From positions 1 to 18,782 of the forward strand of contig CAYZJK010000016.1 of NCBI GenBank assembly GCA_964479125.1: DNA of 18,782 nt. The letters are read 5' to 3'. Shown one piece after another: positions 1 through 7,555 of this stretch (position 1 is the first letter of the stretch; each line of letters opens with the position of its first letter). Origin of the DNA: CAYZJK01 sp964479125 (lineage in GTDB: Bacteria > Patescibacteriota > Saccharimonadia > Saccharimonadales > Saccharimonadaceae). The translations under genes were made by a program, and so were the position numbers. A model generated the notes under the pieces. It saw only the letters and a program-made list of their open reading frames with translations. It was not told where the DNA came from and did no database searches.

Positions 1-734
1 CCTCCACCAATGTTTAGACCATGCCTCTGCCCTACCGTAAAGAAGATAGCACCGTCGTGTTCACCTAGACTTTTGCCAGTTTCTTTTTCGATAATTGGAC
101 CTGGCTTGGTTTCTACATACTGATTAAGGAACTCACGAATACCCACCTTACCGACAAAACAAATACCTTGGCTATCTTTTTTAGTAGCTGTAAACAAGCC
201 TTTTTCTTTAGCAATTTCTCGTACGCGAGACTTTTCCATGCCGCCGAGTGGGAACAGAGTTTTCTCTAGAGCCTCTTTCTTAACTCGATAAAGGAAATAG
301 GTTTGATCCTTCATCTCATCGACCGCCCGCAGGAGCTGACCATCTTCGGTGGCAGCGTAATGACCGGTCGCTACCAAATCAGCTCCGTCCTCAAGTGCAG
401 CTTCAAGGAAAAGCTTAAACTTAATCTCTTGATTGCACATAATGTCCGGGTTAGGTGTATAGCCATCACGGTAAGCATCTATCATATAACCAACTACACG
501 GTCGCGGTATTGCTCTTCGAAATCATAAACTTTTAAATCAATTCCAAGCTGAACCGCCACTCTTTTAGCATCAGCTAAATCTTGCGCCCATGGACAAATC
601 ATACCGGGCAAGTCCTGGGTCCAGTTCTTCATATAGACTCCAGTTACTTTATAGCCTTGATCAATCAGTAAAGCAGCCGTGACACTACTGTCTACTCCAC
701 CACTCATTCCTACATATACGTGCTGCTTACTCAT
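1..734 (-). CDS. mnmA: tRNA-specific 2-thiouridylase MnmA (3' part missing)
   Basis: MnmA activates U34 of tRNA-Lys, -Glu and -Gln with ATP and inserts sulfur to give 2-thiouridine, in the cytoplasm. The visible 244 residues show the PP-loop GMSGGVDSSV at 9-18, the nucleophile Cys in PDIMCNQEIKF (Cys100), the ATGHY motif near 123, and the second catalytic Cys in GICFVGK (Cys192). The family is about 350-370 residues, so the last third, the beta-barrel end, lies beyond base 1. The ATG start overlaps the stop of the DUF218 gene in an ATGA tetranucleotide, so translation is probably coupled. It is the third gene after iscS, its likely sulfur donor. Identification is secure; only the C-terminus is unseen. 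Confidence 0.96.
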   Translation of the reverse strand, partial: MSKQHVYVGMSGGVDSSVTAALLIDQGYKVTGVYMKNWTQDLPGMICPWAQDLADAKRVAVQLGIDLKVYDFEEQYRDRVVGYMIDAYRDGYTPNPDIMCNQEIKFKLFLEAALEDGADLVATGHYAATEDGQLLRAVDEMKDQTYFLYRVKKEALEKTLFPLGGMEKSRVREIAKEKGLFTATKKDSQGICFVGKVGIREFLNQYVETKPGPIIEKETGKSLGEHDGAIFFTVGQRHGLNIGG

Positions 735-1336
735 GCTCCAATTCCTAAATGTACAGTTATAATTCTTCCTAGTTCGCCAGTTGCTAATCGCCACCCATTA
801 GGTGTAATCCACCAAAATGTTGGCCAGTGCTTATCCTCAGATGATGGATGGTTAATTATCTCTACTTGTCCCATCGCCGCTCGACTAAACTCTATACTCG
901 CTCTTCTTTGATGGTAAGGTGAGGTTGTTAAGATAATTGTCTCAATCCCTTGGGATTCGATTAGCGACATGGTCTGATCAGCATTCTCCCTGGTATTATT
1001 CGAAACATCATCAATCAAAATTGCTGTAGCTGGCACTCCAGCCTCAATGGCAATATTGCGCATCACAGCCGCATTACTTGGACCTGTCTTATCAGCAGCT
1101 GCACCTGAGAAGATAATTTTATCAGCCCAGCCCTTTTGAAATAGATCGACTGCTGTTCTAGTTCGCCCCTCAGTGTCGCCGCCGCTAACCGCTACAATTG
1201 CATCAGCCTTCATACACTCACCATTTTCATTGGTCGGAGTTGAACTACAAGCCCTTAAATCATCCGGCGATAAGTAGGCACCTAAAAGAAGCGTGCCCGC
1301 GATTAGTGCCAGCACCACGATCACTACTCTTATCAT
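731..1336 (-). CDS. DUF218 (YdcF/SanA-type) membrane-anchored protein
   Basis: This 201-residue protein starts with a hydrophobic segment (about residues 3-22) and continues with a DUF218 domain: ADAIVAVSGG at about 44-53, a GWADKIIFSG strand, DDVSNNTRENA, and ILTTSPYHQRRA. Family members include E. coli YdcF, SanA and ElyC, which are linked to envelope barrier function, but their biochemistry is poorly defined. The topology suggests an N-terminal anchor with the domain outside the cytoplasm. Its ATG shares one base with the iscS stop (TAATG), and its TGA overlaps the mnmA start by four bases. The cysteine desulfurase and thiouridylase are therefore split by an envelope protein that has no obvious role in tRNA thiolation. 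Family assignment is good; function is open. Confidence 0.85.
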   Translation of the reverse strand: MIRVVIVVLALIAGTLLLGAYLSPDDLRACSSTPTNENGECMKADAIVAVSGGDTEGRTRTAVDLFQKGWADKIIFSGAAADKTGPSNAAVMRNIAIEAGVPATAILIDDVSNNTRENADQTMSLIESQGIETIILTTSPYHQRRASIEFSRAAMGQVEIINHPSSEDKHWPTFWWITPNGWRLATGELGRIITVHLGIGA

Positions 1337-2502
1337 TATTGCTGCTCCACTCTCGCTATTTCTGTTTTAACAGCCTCTACAATAGCCTCACCTGCATAAC
1401 GAACATCGTCTTCTGTCGTAGCTCGACCAACTGAAAGCCTGAGACTTCCGTTAATCTGAGCTTCAGTCGCTCCGATAGCTTTTAGAACCTTTGAACCAGT
1501 ACCCTTATTAGCAGCGCAAGCACTACCAGTCGCTACGTAAACACCCTTAGCCTCTAGCATGAACACTATCCTCTCGGCATCAACACCAGGAAATACGACG
1601 TGCAGGAAATTAGCCAAGGCAGATTTTTTTGGTGCTAAAAATTCAGCACTCGGAACATTGTCGCTAATAATCTCTTTTAGAATAGATACATTATTGCGCG
1701 CCCTCTCTAGATCTTGCTTACGACGCTTAACAGCTAGCCGAAGAGCTTCGGCAAAACCAATCACGCCGGCAACGTTCTCGGTACCACTTCTAATTCCGCC
1801 TTCTTGTCCGCCACCAGCTAAAAGTGGCCTAACTATTACACCTGGCTTAACCCAGAGTAGTCCAACCTGCTTCGGCCCATATACCTTGCCGGCATTAAGG
1901 GTTAGTAGATCTAGACCTAGACGAGCTACGTTAATGTCGAGCAGACTTAAGCCTTGAGATGCGTCGCTATGAAAAAGAATCTCCTTCTCAATGCCTCGGC
2001 TCTTTCGATCCATACGAACGTCTTTAACCACCTGAGCTATTTCAGCTAGAGGTTGAACTGTACCAAGTTCATGGTTAGCGATCGCCACGCTTACTAGAGT
2101 CGTATCATCATTAATTGCCGCTCGAACAGCTTCTGATGTAATCCTACCATCTGTAGAAGGCTTAATCTCTTGTACCTGGCCATATGCTTGAGCTGACTTA
2201 AAGACACTATCATGCTCTATCCGACTACAAGCCACTACCTCACCAGCACTATGGATGGCAATATTAATAGACTCAGTTGCACCGGCGGTCATAATTAACT
2301 CATCAGCTGAGGCGCCAATTGAGTGAGCTATCACCTCTTTAGATTCCTGATACTTACGCTTTACTTCTAGAGCAGGTAGATATGGACTAGATGGATTGTA
2401 GTAAAACTCAGTAAAGTAAGGCAACATACACTCTAGTGCATGCGGATCCATCGGGGTTGCTGCGGCATAATCTAAGTTAACTACTCGAGAAGTCATCATC
2501 AT
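1336..2502 (-). CDS. iscS: Cysteine desulfurase (IscS/NifS/YrvO type)
   Basis: A PLP enzyme that takes sulfur from cysteine as a persulfide and passes it on. In the 388 residues: an N-terminal NLDYAAATPMDP, the EHDSV histidine (97), HSDASQGL (178-185), the PLP lysine in NAGKVYGPK (Lys206), the GGGQEGGIRSGTEN block (230-243), and the persulfide Cys in ATGSACAA (Cys329). The residue before the PLP lysine is Gly where IscS/NifS normally have His. The position just upstream of mnmA suggests a YrvO-like enzyme dedicated to tRNA thiolation, as in Bacillus yrvO-mnmA; this is inferred, as no Fe-S scaffold gene is visible. Three ATG codons are stacked at the start. The second (2499) lies 6 bases from a TATAAT box and is the best leaderless start. 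Confidence 0.95.
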   Translation of the reverse strand: MMMTSRVVNLDYAAATPMDPHALECMLPYFTEFYYNPSSPYLPALEVKRKYQESKEVIAHSIGASADELIMTAGATESINIAIHSAGEVVACSRIEHDSVFKSAQAYGQVQEIKPSTDGRITSEAVRAAINDDTTLVSVAIANHELGTVQPLAEIAQVVKDVRMDRKSRGIEKEILFHSDASQGLSLLDINVARLGLDLLTLNAGKVYGPKQVGLLWVKPGVIVRPLLAGGGQEGGIRSGTENVAGVIGFAEALRLAVKRRKQDLERARNNVSILKEIISDNVPSAEFLAPKKSALANFLHVVFPGVDAERIVFMLEAKGVYVATGSACAANKGTGSKVLKAIGATEAQINGSLRLSVGRATTEDDVRYAGEAIVEAVKTEIARVEQQ

Positions 2503-2505
2503 ATC

Positions 2506-2511
2506 ATTATA
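2506..2511 (-). promoter_or_regulatory. -10 box for iscS operon, leaderless spacing
   Basis: TATAAT on the minus strand sits in the 19-base gap after the 151-residue gene. Spacing to the three tandem ATGs is 3, 6 and 9 bases, so transcription would begin at or next to the second ATG. No Shine-Dalgarno can fit. The -35 (TTTAGC at 17 bases) is weak. Confidence 0.6.
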
Positions 2512-2521
2512 CAGTATTGAC

Positions 2522-2977
2522 TTAAGCAGCTAAAGTTGGCGTGTTATAAAGGCGTTCCGATACGTGCTTGTAATAGTTTTCTGTAGCAGTAATGAAGTTA
2601 GTTAACTCCTCACCATGGATAAATTCATAACGAGCGCCCTCTTTAACTTTAAGGATTCCATTGTGATGAACCTCATAACGAAGAGTCAGGTTTTGTCGCT
2701 TACCTGTCAGCTCGTCAACCCATTCGTCATAATAAATCCAAGTTGAAGGATCAAGGTTAAAGAACTCACGTCTGCCACCAGACGGAATCTGACCGAATAA
2801 CTGCGAGCCAATCTCGCTCTCCATTTGAATTAGTTCACGCTCAGTTAGCTTACTGCCTGACTGCTGTTTAATAGCCTTAGAGATGGCCTTCTTATCCAGT
2901 CCTAGCGAGCGTGAAGTAACGATGTCATCTTCAGTGCCAATTAGTAGACGGATGATTGTATTAAGAACTTTAACCAC
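2522..2977 (-). CDS. Conserved-looking protein of unknown function (151 aa)
   Basis: I do not recognise the family. The protein begins at GTG, supported by a perfect AAGGAG six bases upstream, and overlaps the end of the 87-residue gene by 8 bases, so the two are probably co-translated. It has no signal peptide or clear membrane helix. The N-terminal part (about 20-60) is charged and helical with SRSLGLDKKAISKAIKQ. The middle is rich in aromatics, with STWIYYDEWVDE around 78-89, followed by alternating hydrophobic strands (LTLRYEVHHNGILKV) that suggest a small beta-sheet domain. It closes the rpfB-ksgA-metG-tatD gene run. Soluble and cytoplasmic is the most likely location. Confidence 0.75.
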   Translation of the reverse strand: MVKVLNTIIRLLIGTEDDIVTSRSLGLDKKAISKAIKQQSGSKLTERELIQMESEIGSQLFGQIPSGGRREFFNLDPSTWIYYDEWVDELTGKRQNLTLRYEVHHNGILKVKEGARYEFIHGEELTNFITATENYYKHVSERLYNTPTLAA

Positions 2978-3233
2978 GTCCGTCTCCTTCCGGGTTTAAC
3001 TTCTTATTCCTCATGCCTTGAATTGAATAGCCCAAACCTAAAATCCGAGCAGCTGCTTCATGCTCAATCTCATTCGGATATTGCTCTGGTGTGGCTGGCT
3101 GTTCGGTTGGTGTAGGCGCGGGCGTATCAAAAGCTTCCAGTGTTTCATACTCTAGCACTGGTGAGTTTAGTTGCTCGTAAGGATTTAGAAATTCATTACT
3201 GGCACCAAAACTAAAAGAATCTTGGTTTCTCAT
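2970..3233 (-). CDS. Small protein with Pro-rich linker, unknown function (87 aa)
   Basis: The start at 3233 (MRNQDSFSFG) is chosen because it lies just after the tatD stop and has GGAG 11 bases upstream; the longer frame would run back into tatD. The protein has a polar N-terminus, a Pro/Thr/Glu-rich stretch (TPAPTPTEQPATPEQYP, about 44-60), and a short helical C-terminus (HEAAARILGLGYSIQGMRNKK). The linker makes it look like an adaptor or tether with a short docking helix. It overlaps the next gene by 8 bases, so the two products may act together. No known family is recognised. Confidence 0.7.
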   Translation of the reverse strand: MRNQDSFSFGASNEFLNPYEQLNSPVLEYETLEAFDTPAPTPTEQPATPEQYPNEIEHEAAARILGLGYSIQGMRNKKLNPEGDGRG

Positions 3234-3252
3234 GCTTATTAAAACTCCACTT

Positions 3253-4014
3253 TTAAACGCCAAAAAGTCTTTGAGCGTTCGAGGTTGTAGCGTGAGATAT
3301 TTCCTCAACGGACAACCCTCTACGCTCTGCATGATATTGAGCTATGTCATATATCATACTTGGCATGTTTACCTTACCACGATGTGGTGGAGGTGTCAAG
3401 AAAGGTGCATCGGTTTCAAATACAATTGACTCGAGTGGCAATTGGTCATACATTTCAATTTGTTTAGGATCTTTCGTGAAGACACTTATGCCGTTCATGC
3501 CGATTAAAAACCCGCGACCAAGCCCGATCTCAGCATTCTTCATCGTATCAGTGAAACTATGCAACACTCCCCTAATTCCACTGAAATTATCAACGATTGG
3601 CCAAAAATCATCAAAAGCATCTCGCACATGAAAGATCACCGGTAAGCCATAATCCCTAGCTAGCTGCAGCTGCTCCTCAAAGCGTTTCATCTGCATTGCC
3701 CTTGGGCTGTTTTCATAGTAGTAATCAAGACCTGTCTCTCCAATTGCAACAATCTTATTGCGTGGCTGCATCTCTTTTAAGATCCAGTTAATCCCAGCCG
3801 TTGATTCGTATGAGTCATGCGGATGAATACCAACTGCACAGTGGGCGTGCTTGTGGGCCAGGGCGTAAGACACTGCTTCGCGAGAACTGCGGACTGAAGT
3901 ACCGACACAGATAATTGTATCGACGTTTTTCTCCAAAGATTTATCCTGAACCTCTTTGGCTTCAATTGGATAATCAGCCTCGTGAACGTGGCAATGAGTG
4001 TCTATTAAGCGCAT
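3253..4014 (-). CDS. tatD: TatD-family metal-dependent DNase
   Basis: A TIM-barrel metallohydrolase acting as a 3'-5' exonuclease in DNA repair and turnover, and broadly conserved. All ligand motifs are present in 253 residues: DTHCH (His7, His9), GIHPHDS (62-68), GETGLDYYY (Glu93), FHVRDA (His129), LHSFT (His152) and ETDAPFLTPPP (Asp202) followed by RGKVNMP. The start has AGGAG 7 bases upstream and lies 2 bases after the stop of the MetRS homologue, so it is translated from the same mRNA. Linkage of tatD to metG, rpfB/yabE and ksgA is an old arrangement in Gram-positive bacteria. Length and motifs are normal. Confidence 0.95.
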   Translation of the reverse strand: MRLIDTHCHVHEADYPIEAKEVQDKSLEKNVDTIICVGTSVRSSREAVSYALAHKHAHCAVGIHPHDSYESTAGINWILKEMQPRNKIVAIGETGLDYYYENSPRAMQMKRFEEQLQLARDYGLPVIFHVRDAFDDFWPIVDNFSGIRGVLHSFTDTMKNAEIGLGRGFLIGMNGISVFTKDPKQIEMYDQLPLESIVFETDAPFLTPPPHRGKVNMPSMIYDIAQYHAERRGLSVEEISHATTSNAQRLFGV

Positions 4015-4016
4015 TA

Positions 4017-5510
4017 TTACTCTCCTTTGTCTACTCGTGTATCTTCAGTGTATTTGTAGATACGAGGAAACAGATTTGTGTTGTCTGATGAAATCATCTC
4101 AGCACTAAATATTTCGTGGATACGTCGGGCGGTAGCTGGCATAAACGGAACTAATAGATCAGCGATTTGAAGAATACTACCTGTACAGTTACGAAGTATA
4201 TTGACTACATCATCAGCCGCTTCTTGATCGGTCTCTTTACGAGCCGCTATCTCCCATGGTTTAACTGTGTCGATATAATAATTAACCGAACGAATCTTAG
4301 ACCAAACTCGCTCCAGAGCTTCGTTGAAGTTAAACTCTTTCATGGCGTTTCGGTATAGCTGGATGTCATGCTCACCGTGTTTAATCTCGCCTAAGACACC
4401 CGACTGATATTGTTCAATCATGCTCGCCACACGGTGAACTAAGTTTCCTAGCTCGTTAGCTAGCTCCGTATTATAAACAGTTTCAAATCTCTCCTTGGTG
4501 ATATCTCCATCAAGTAGAGTGTCGGTATGTCTAGCAATGTAATACCTAAACGCATCCGTGCCATAAGTATCGATTAGCTCCCGAGGATCAATAATATTAT
4601 TCGCCTCTTCGCTCATCTTAACACCACCAGAGGTAATATTGCCTCTAAAGACAATCTGCTTTGGTAATGGTAAGTCTAGGGCGATTAAAATACCAAGCCA
4701 GATAATACCGTGGAAGCGGATAGTATCTCTACCCGCCACCTGAATGTCGGCCGGCCAAGATGATTGCCAGTCATCAGCTCGGTCTGGATAGCCAATCGCT
4801 GAAAGATAGCTTGCTAGAGCACTGATACTTACATAGATTGTTTGGGTAGGGTTATCTGGTACAGGTACACCCCAACTATGTAGCGCTGCCGAACGTGAGA
4901 AGCTAATATCTTCTACACCTTCATTAATCATCGCAATTACTTCATTCTTGCGCTCTTCTGGTTCAATCTTTACCTCACCAGACTCAATCGCTTCACGAAT
5001 TTTTGGCGTAAATCCACTCAGCTTGAAGAAATAATTCTGCTCAGTAATACGTTCATAGGGTTTTCCAGTCACTGGTGAAACACCACTGTGCTGCGACGCT
5101 GTCTTGTCGTTAACCAATGCGTCTTCACCGTCCGTATGCCAACCTTCATACTCGCGTAGATATAAGTACGGTGAAAGCTTGCGCCAAATATACTGTGTAG
5201 CTTCATGATGATATTGAGAAGCTGTTCGAATGAAGTCGGTATAGTTAATATCCATCTTAGCAGCCAGTTCGACGTAGGCTGGATACTCGCGTTCGACGTA
5301 TTCAATTGGATTTAAGTTTTCTCTTTTCGCAGCCGACATTACGCCAGTACCTAGTTCGTTTGTACCGACCTGTAACCTTACGTCTTTTCCTTGTTGCCTC
5401 AAGTAGCGTCCGACTATATCGCCGAACAACTGATCCTGAACATCCTCTAGTTCGGGCCTACCCTTTATGTGTTGAGTGGCGGTGGTTATATAGAATCGTG
5501 ACTTTGCCAT
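4017..5510 (-). CDS. metG: Methionyl-tRNA synthetase homologue with degenerate catalytic motifs
   Basis: The 497-residue protein has the MetRS fold order: Rossmann N-terminus (FYITTATQHIKG), connective domain (about 110-165), WGVPVPDNP (213-221), PLPKQIVF (281-288), ITSGG (292-296), NIIDPRELIDTYGTDAFRYY (305-324) and the helical anticodon domain. Anticodon-reading residues match E. coli: ANELGNLVHR gives Asn356/Arg360, and KPWE gives Trp419. The active site does not match. HIGH is E-L-E-D (20-23); GTDEHG is GTNELG (49-54); the usual YVWFDA is YVSISA (226-231); the HG before the KMSKS loop is RG (289-290); KMSKS is KMSEE (298-302). No zinc-knuckle cysteines are seen. The frame is uninterrupted, so it is expressed and selected. 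It may be a MetRS pseudoenzyme that binds tRNA-Met, or a very divergent synthetase. It follows ksgA and precedes tatD. Confidence 0.85.
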   Translation of the reverse strand: MAKSRFYITTATQHIKGRPELEDVQDQLFGDIVGRYLRQQGKDVRLQVGTNELGTGVMSAAKRENLNPIEYVEREYPAYVELAAKMDINYTDFIRTASQYHHEATQYIWRKLSPYLYLREYEGWHTDGEDALVNDKTASQHSGVSPVTGKPYERITEQNYFFKLSGFTPKIREAIESGEVKIEPEERKNEVIAMINEGVEDISFSRSAALHSWGVPVPDNPTQTIYVSISALASYLSAIGYPDRADDWQSSWPADIQVAGRDTIRFHGIIWLGILIALDLPLPKQIVFRGNITSGGVKMSEEANNIIDPRELIDTYGTDAFRYYIARHTDTLLDGDITKERFETVYNTELANELGNLVHRVASMIEQYQSGVLGEIKHGEHDIQLYRNAMKEFNFNEALERVWSKIRSVNYYIDTVKPWEIAARKETDQEAADDVVNILRNCTGSILQIADLLVPFMPATARRIHEIFSAEMISSDNTNLFPRIYKYTEDTRVDKGE

Positions 5511-5517
5511 TACCTTT

Positions 5518-5526
5518 AGTATAGCA
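5518..5526 (-). promoter_or_regulatory. Extended -10 (TGC-TATACT) for the MetRS homologue
   Basis: On the minus strand TGC TATACT is followed by 7 bases and then the ATG, so the predicted transcription start coincides with the start codon. It lies in the 23-base gap after ksgA. AAAGGT between box and ATG is a poor ribosome site and would hardly be transcribed. No convincing -35. Confidence 0.55.
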
Positions 5527-5533
5527 AAGTTTA

Positions 5534-6319
5534 CTACAGGTTGTCTTTGACGGCGCTGACTAAACGCTTCCAGTCGTCGATAGAAAGTCTTTCCGCTCTA
5601 TCATCTCCAGAGATGTTAACACGCTCTAAAATAGCCTCTAAAGTATCTTTATCAAGGTTTAATCCACCGCTTAGACTAGAGCGTAGCTTCTTGCGCTTGG
5701 CACTAAAGCCAGCCTTCACCACTCTAAAGAATAATTTCTCATCAACCCCTTCCGGCAGCTCCGGATCTTTAAGGTCTAGCACTAGAACTTGAGAGTCTAC
5801 CTTTGGCGGCGGAGTAAATAAATCTGCCTCAATTATATCGCCTAGATATGCGTCAGAATATAACTGCACACTCACAGCCAGAACACTCATTGAGCCATCC
5901 CAAGCTACAGCTCGCTCGGCTACTTCTTTTTGAACTAACAACACAACCTTAGATGGTCGGTTCTCGTCAGTTAGACACTTTTGAATAATCTTACTGGTGA
6001 TGTAGTAAGGCACATTCGCCACTACTTTATAGCCAGCCGGCAAGTCACGAGTTGAATATTCTAAAAAGTCACCAGACACTACCTCTAGGTTTTTACCCGG
6101 AAACTGACCTGGTAGCTTGCGCGCTAAGTCTTGATCAAACTCAACAGCAACCACCTTTTCTGCTCGCTTAAGGAGAACTGAAGTAAGCGTACCTAATCCA
6201 GGGCCAACTTCGACCACAGTGTCACCACTATCGACATCACCACAGTCAGCAATATGCTCTAAGGCGTCTCGGTCACGCAGCCAGTGTTGTCCTAGTGATT
6301 TCTTATTTTTTAACGCCAT
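5534..6319 (-). CDS. rsmA: 16S rRNA adenine dimethyltransferase RsmA/KsgA
   Basis: Methylates the two adjacent adenines in the loop of 16S helix 45 using SAM, late in 30S assembly. In 261 residues: KKSLGQHWL (6-14), the SAM-binding VEVGPGLGTLT (36-46), an acidic VEFDQ (59-63), SGDFLE (82-87), the catalytic NVPYYITS (102-109; NLPYxI in relatives), and FTPPPKVDS (168-176). A C-terminal helical domain with FSAKRKKLRSSL follows. Family length is about 260-290, so it is complete. Its ATG shares a base with the rpfB stop (TAATG), which couples the two as in mycobacterial rpfB-ksgA. Identification is secure. Confidence 0.96.
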   Translation of the reverse strand: MALKNKKSLGQHWLRDRDALEHIADCGDVDSGDTVVEVGPGLGTLTSVLLKRAEKVVAVEFDQDLARKLPGQFPGKNLEVVSGDFLEYSTRDLPAGYKVVANVPYYITSKIIQKCLTDENRPSKVVLLVQKEVAERAVAWDGSMSVLAVSVQLYSDAYLGDIIEADLFTPPPKVDSQVLVLDLKDPELPEGVDEKLFFRVVKAGFSAKRKKLRSSLSGGLNLDKDTLEAILERVNISGDDRAERLSIDDWKRLVSAVKDNL

Positions 6320-7512
6320 TAGAGAATACCCTGTGAGCGCATCTTATTGGCACAGCCTGGGAACTGAGTAAAGATACTGGATCGAGATAATAGGTTTTGG
6401 ACAGCCTGCTTCTGTACGTCCAATGGCGCTTCACTTGGCAGCATAGTATTGTAAGGAGCAGGAGCCACGCTACGCCAGGTAGAAGGCATAAACTGGAAAG
6501 CACCGTAGAACCCATTACCAGTGTTAGTGGTAGGAGTCATCTTACTCTCACACTGACCTAAAGCATTAATCTGCTCTTCGGTTAAAGGACCGCCCTGGTA
6601 CTTAAACTTAGCACCGACAACGACTACTTCTTCGACTGGCTCCAGTGTAGTTACACTTTGGATTTCAGTTCGAGATACTTCCTGTCCATCCCGCATAGTC
6701 ACCTCATAAGTTACAGTCCTCTTACCTGGCTTACCGACAGACTGAACCTCACGATAGCTAGGGTCTTTATCGGCGTCTTGAACAGTTCTAACTGGGAACT
6801 CTATGTCTTGTTCTTCAGTTAAAGCCTGGACACCGTCTCGCCAAATCTGAAACGCCATACCTTCTTCAATCGGTGCATTTAGATCAGCGGTGATGGTATC
6901 GTTCTCAGCTAACTCAATACCTCTCTCCTTGAGAAGTTCAGCAATCGTTTTAGCCTGAGTGTAGAGCTTAGCAGGTTCGCCATAAAGAATAATGTTCACT
7001 TCAGCTGCTCGGTCAATTGCCACCGCAGCGCTAATACCGTCAACCGCTGTTTCAGTATTGTCGATAAACTTAACTACATCCTCACTTCGAAGCTCGGTCT
7101 CAAGTGGTGCTTCAGCAGCAATTTCTCGTGCTGATAGAGCCGGTGACATCACCCACTCTCTTTGCATGCCATCCTCAACCAATACAGGTCGGGCGCGATA
7201 TACGTTAATAGTGTAGTCGGTCGTATCAAATTTAGTATCGATTGCTGGCTCGACTACATCATGGGTATCGATTTCAATATCCGCCTGAGCTAGCGCCTCG
7301 CCCACAGAGTTAGATTTAGTGACAATAGTCTTTCTTTCACCGTTATCAAATACGGTCACAATCCGCTGACCAGCATCTAGTTTAGTGCCGTCTTCTGAGT
7401 TAGCTGATGCTAATAAACTGCCACCAAAGACAATAAGAGATACTAGTAGAGAAGCAGCCACCCCGCGAAGTATCCAGTTATGAAACACTTGATTATCACT
7501 TACAATTTTCAT
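6319..7512 (-). CDS. rpfB: RpfB-like cell-wall lytic protein (DUF348-G5-Rpf/transglycosylase)
   Basis: A secreted or membrane-anchored muralytic protein of the resuscitation-promoting factor/YabE class. From the ATG at 7512 the 397 residues show a short polar N-terminus, one hydrophobic signal-anchor (about 13-35), DUF348 repeats (about 50-230, first IVTVFDNGERKTI), a G5 domain (about 235-305, ending EVVVVGAK), and a C-terminal Rpf-like domain. This last has GQCES with the catalytic Glu322, NTGNGFYGAFQFMPSTW, and a Cys321/Cys387 pair matching the family disulfide. A TTG at 7518 in the same frame lies 8 bases from the -10 box and could be a leaderless start; ATG is preferred. The order rpfB-ksgA next to metG and tatD matches Mycobacterium (tatD-rpfB-ksgA) and Bacillus metS-yabD-yabE-rnmV-ksgA. 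Confidence 0.92.
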   Translation of the reverse strand: MKIVSDNQVFHNWILRGVAASLLVSLIVFGGSLLASANSEDGTKLDAGQRIVTVFDNGERKTIVTKSNSVGEALAQADIEIDTHDVVEPAIDTKFDTTDYTINVYRARPVLVEDGMQREWVMSPALSAREIAAEAPLETELRSEDVVKFIDNTETAVDGISAAVAIDRAAEVNIILYGEPAKLYTQAKTIAELLKERGIELAENDTITADLNAPIEEGMAFQIWRDGVQALTEEQDIEFPVRTVQDADKDPSYREVQSVGKPGKRTVTYEVTMRDGQEVSRTEIQSVTTLEPVEEVVVVGAKFKYQGGPLTEEQINALGQCESKMTPTTNTGNGFYGAFQFMPSTWRSVAPAPYNTMLPSEAPLDVQKQAVQNLLSRSSIFTQFPGCANKMRSQGIL

Positions 7513-7526
7513 AAACAACTTCGCTC

Positions 7527-7555
7527 ATTATACCAGTTTTCTAACCCTGCCTCAA
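7527..7555 (-). promoter_or_regulatory. Promoter for rpfB-ksgA (TTGAGG-N17-TGG-TATAAT)
   Basis: Minus strand: -35 TTGAGG (7550-7555, inside the end of the Nudix gene), exactly 17 bases, extended -10 TGGTATAAT (7527-7535). This is the best sigma-70-like promoter on this strand. Transcription would start about 7 bases before the ATG at 7512, too short for a Shine-Dalgarno. Confidence 0.7.

Noticed and set aside
1559..1957. Long plus-strand open frames opposite iscS, metG, pcrA and others.
   Set aside because: They lie antisense to genes with full family motifs, lack ribosome sites, and have low-complexity translations typical of shadow frames.
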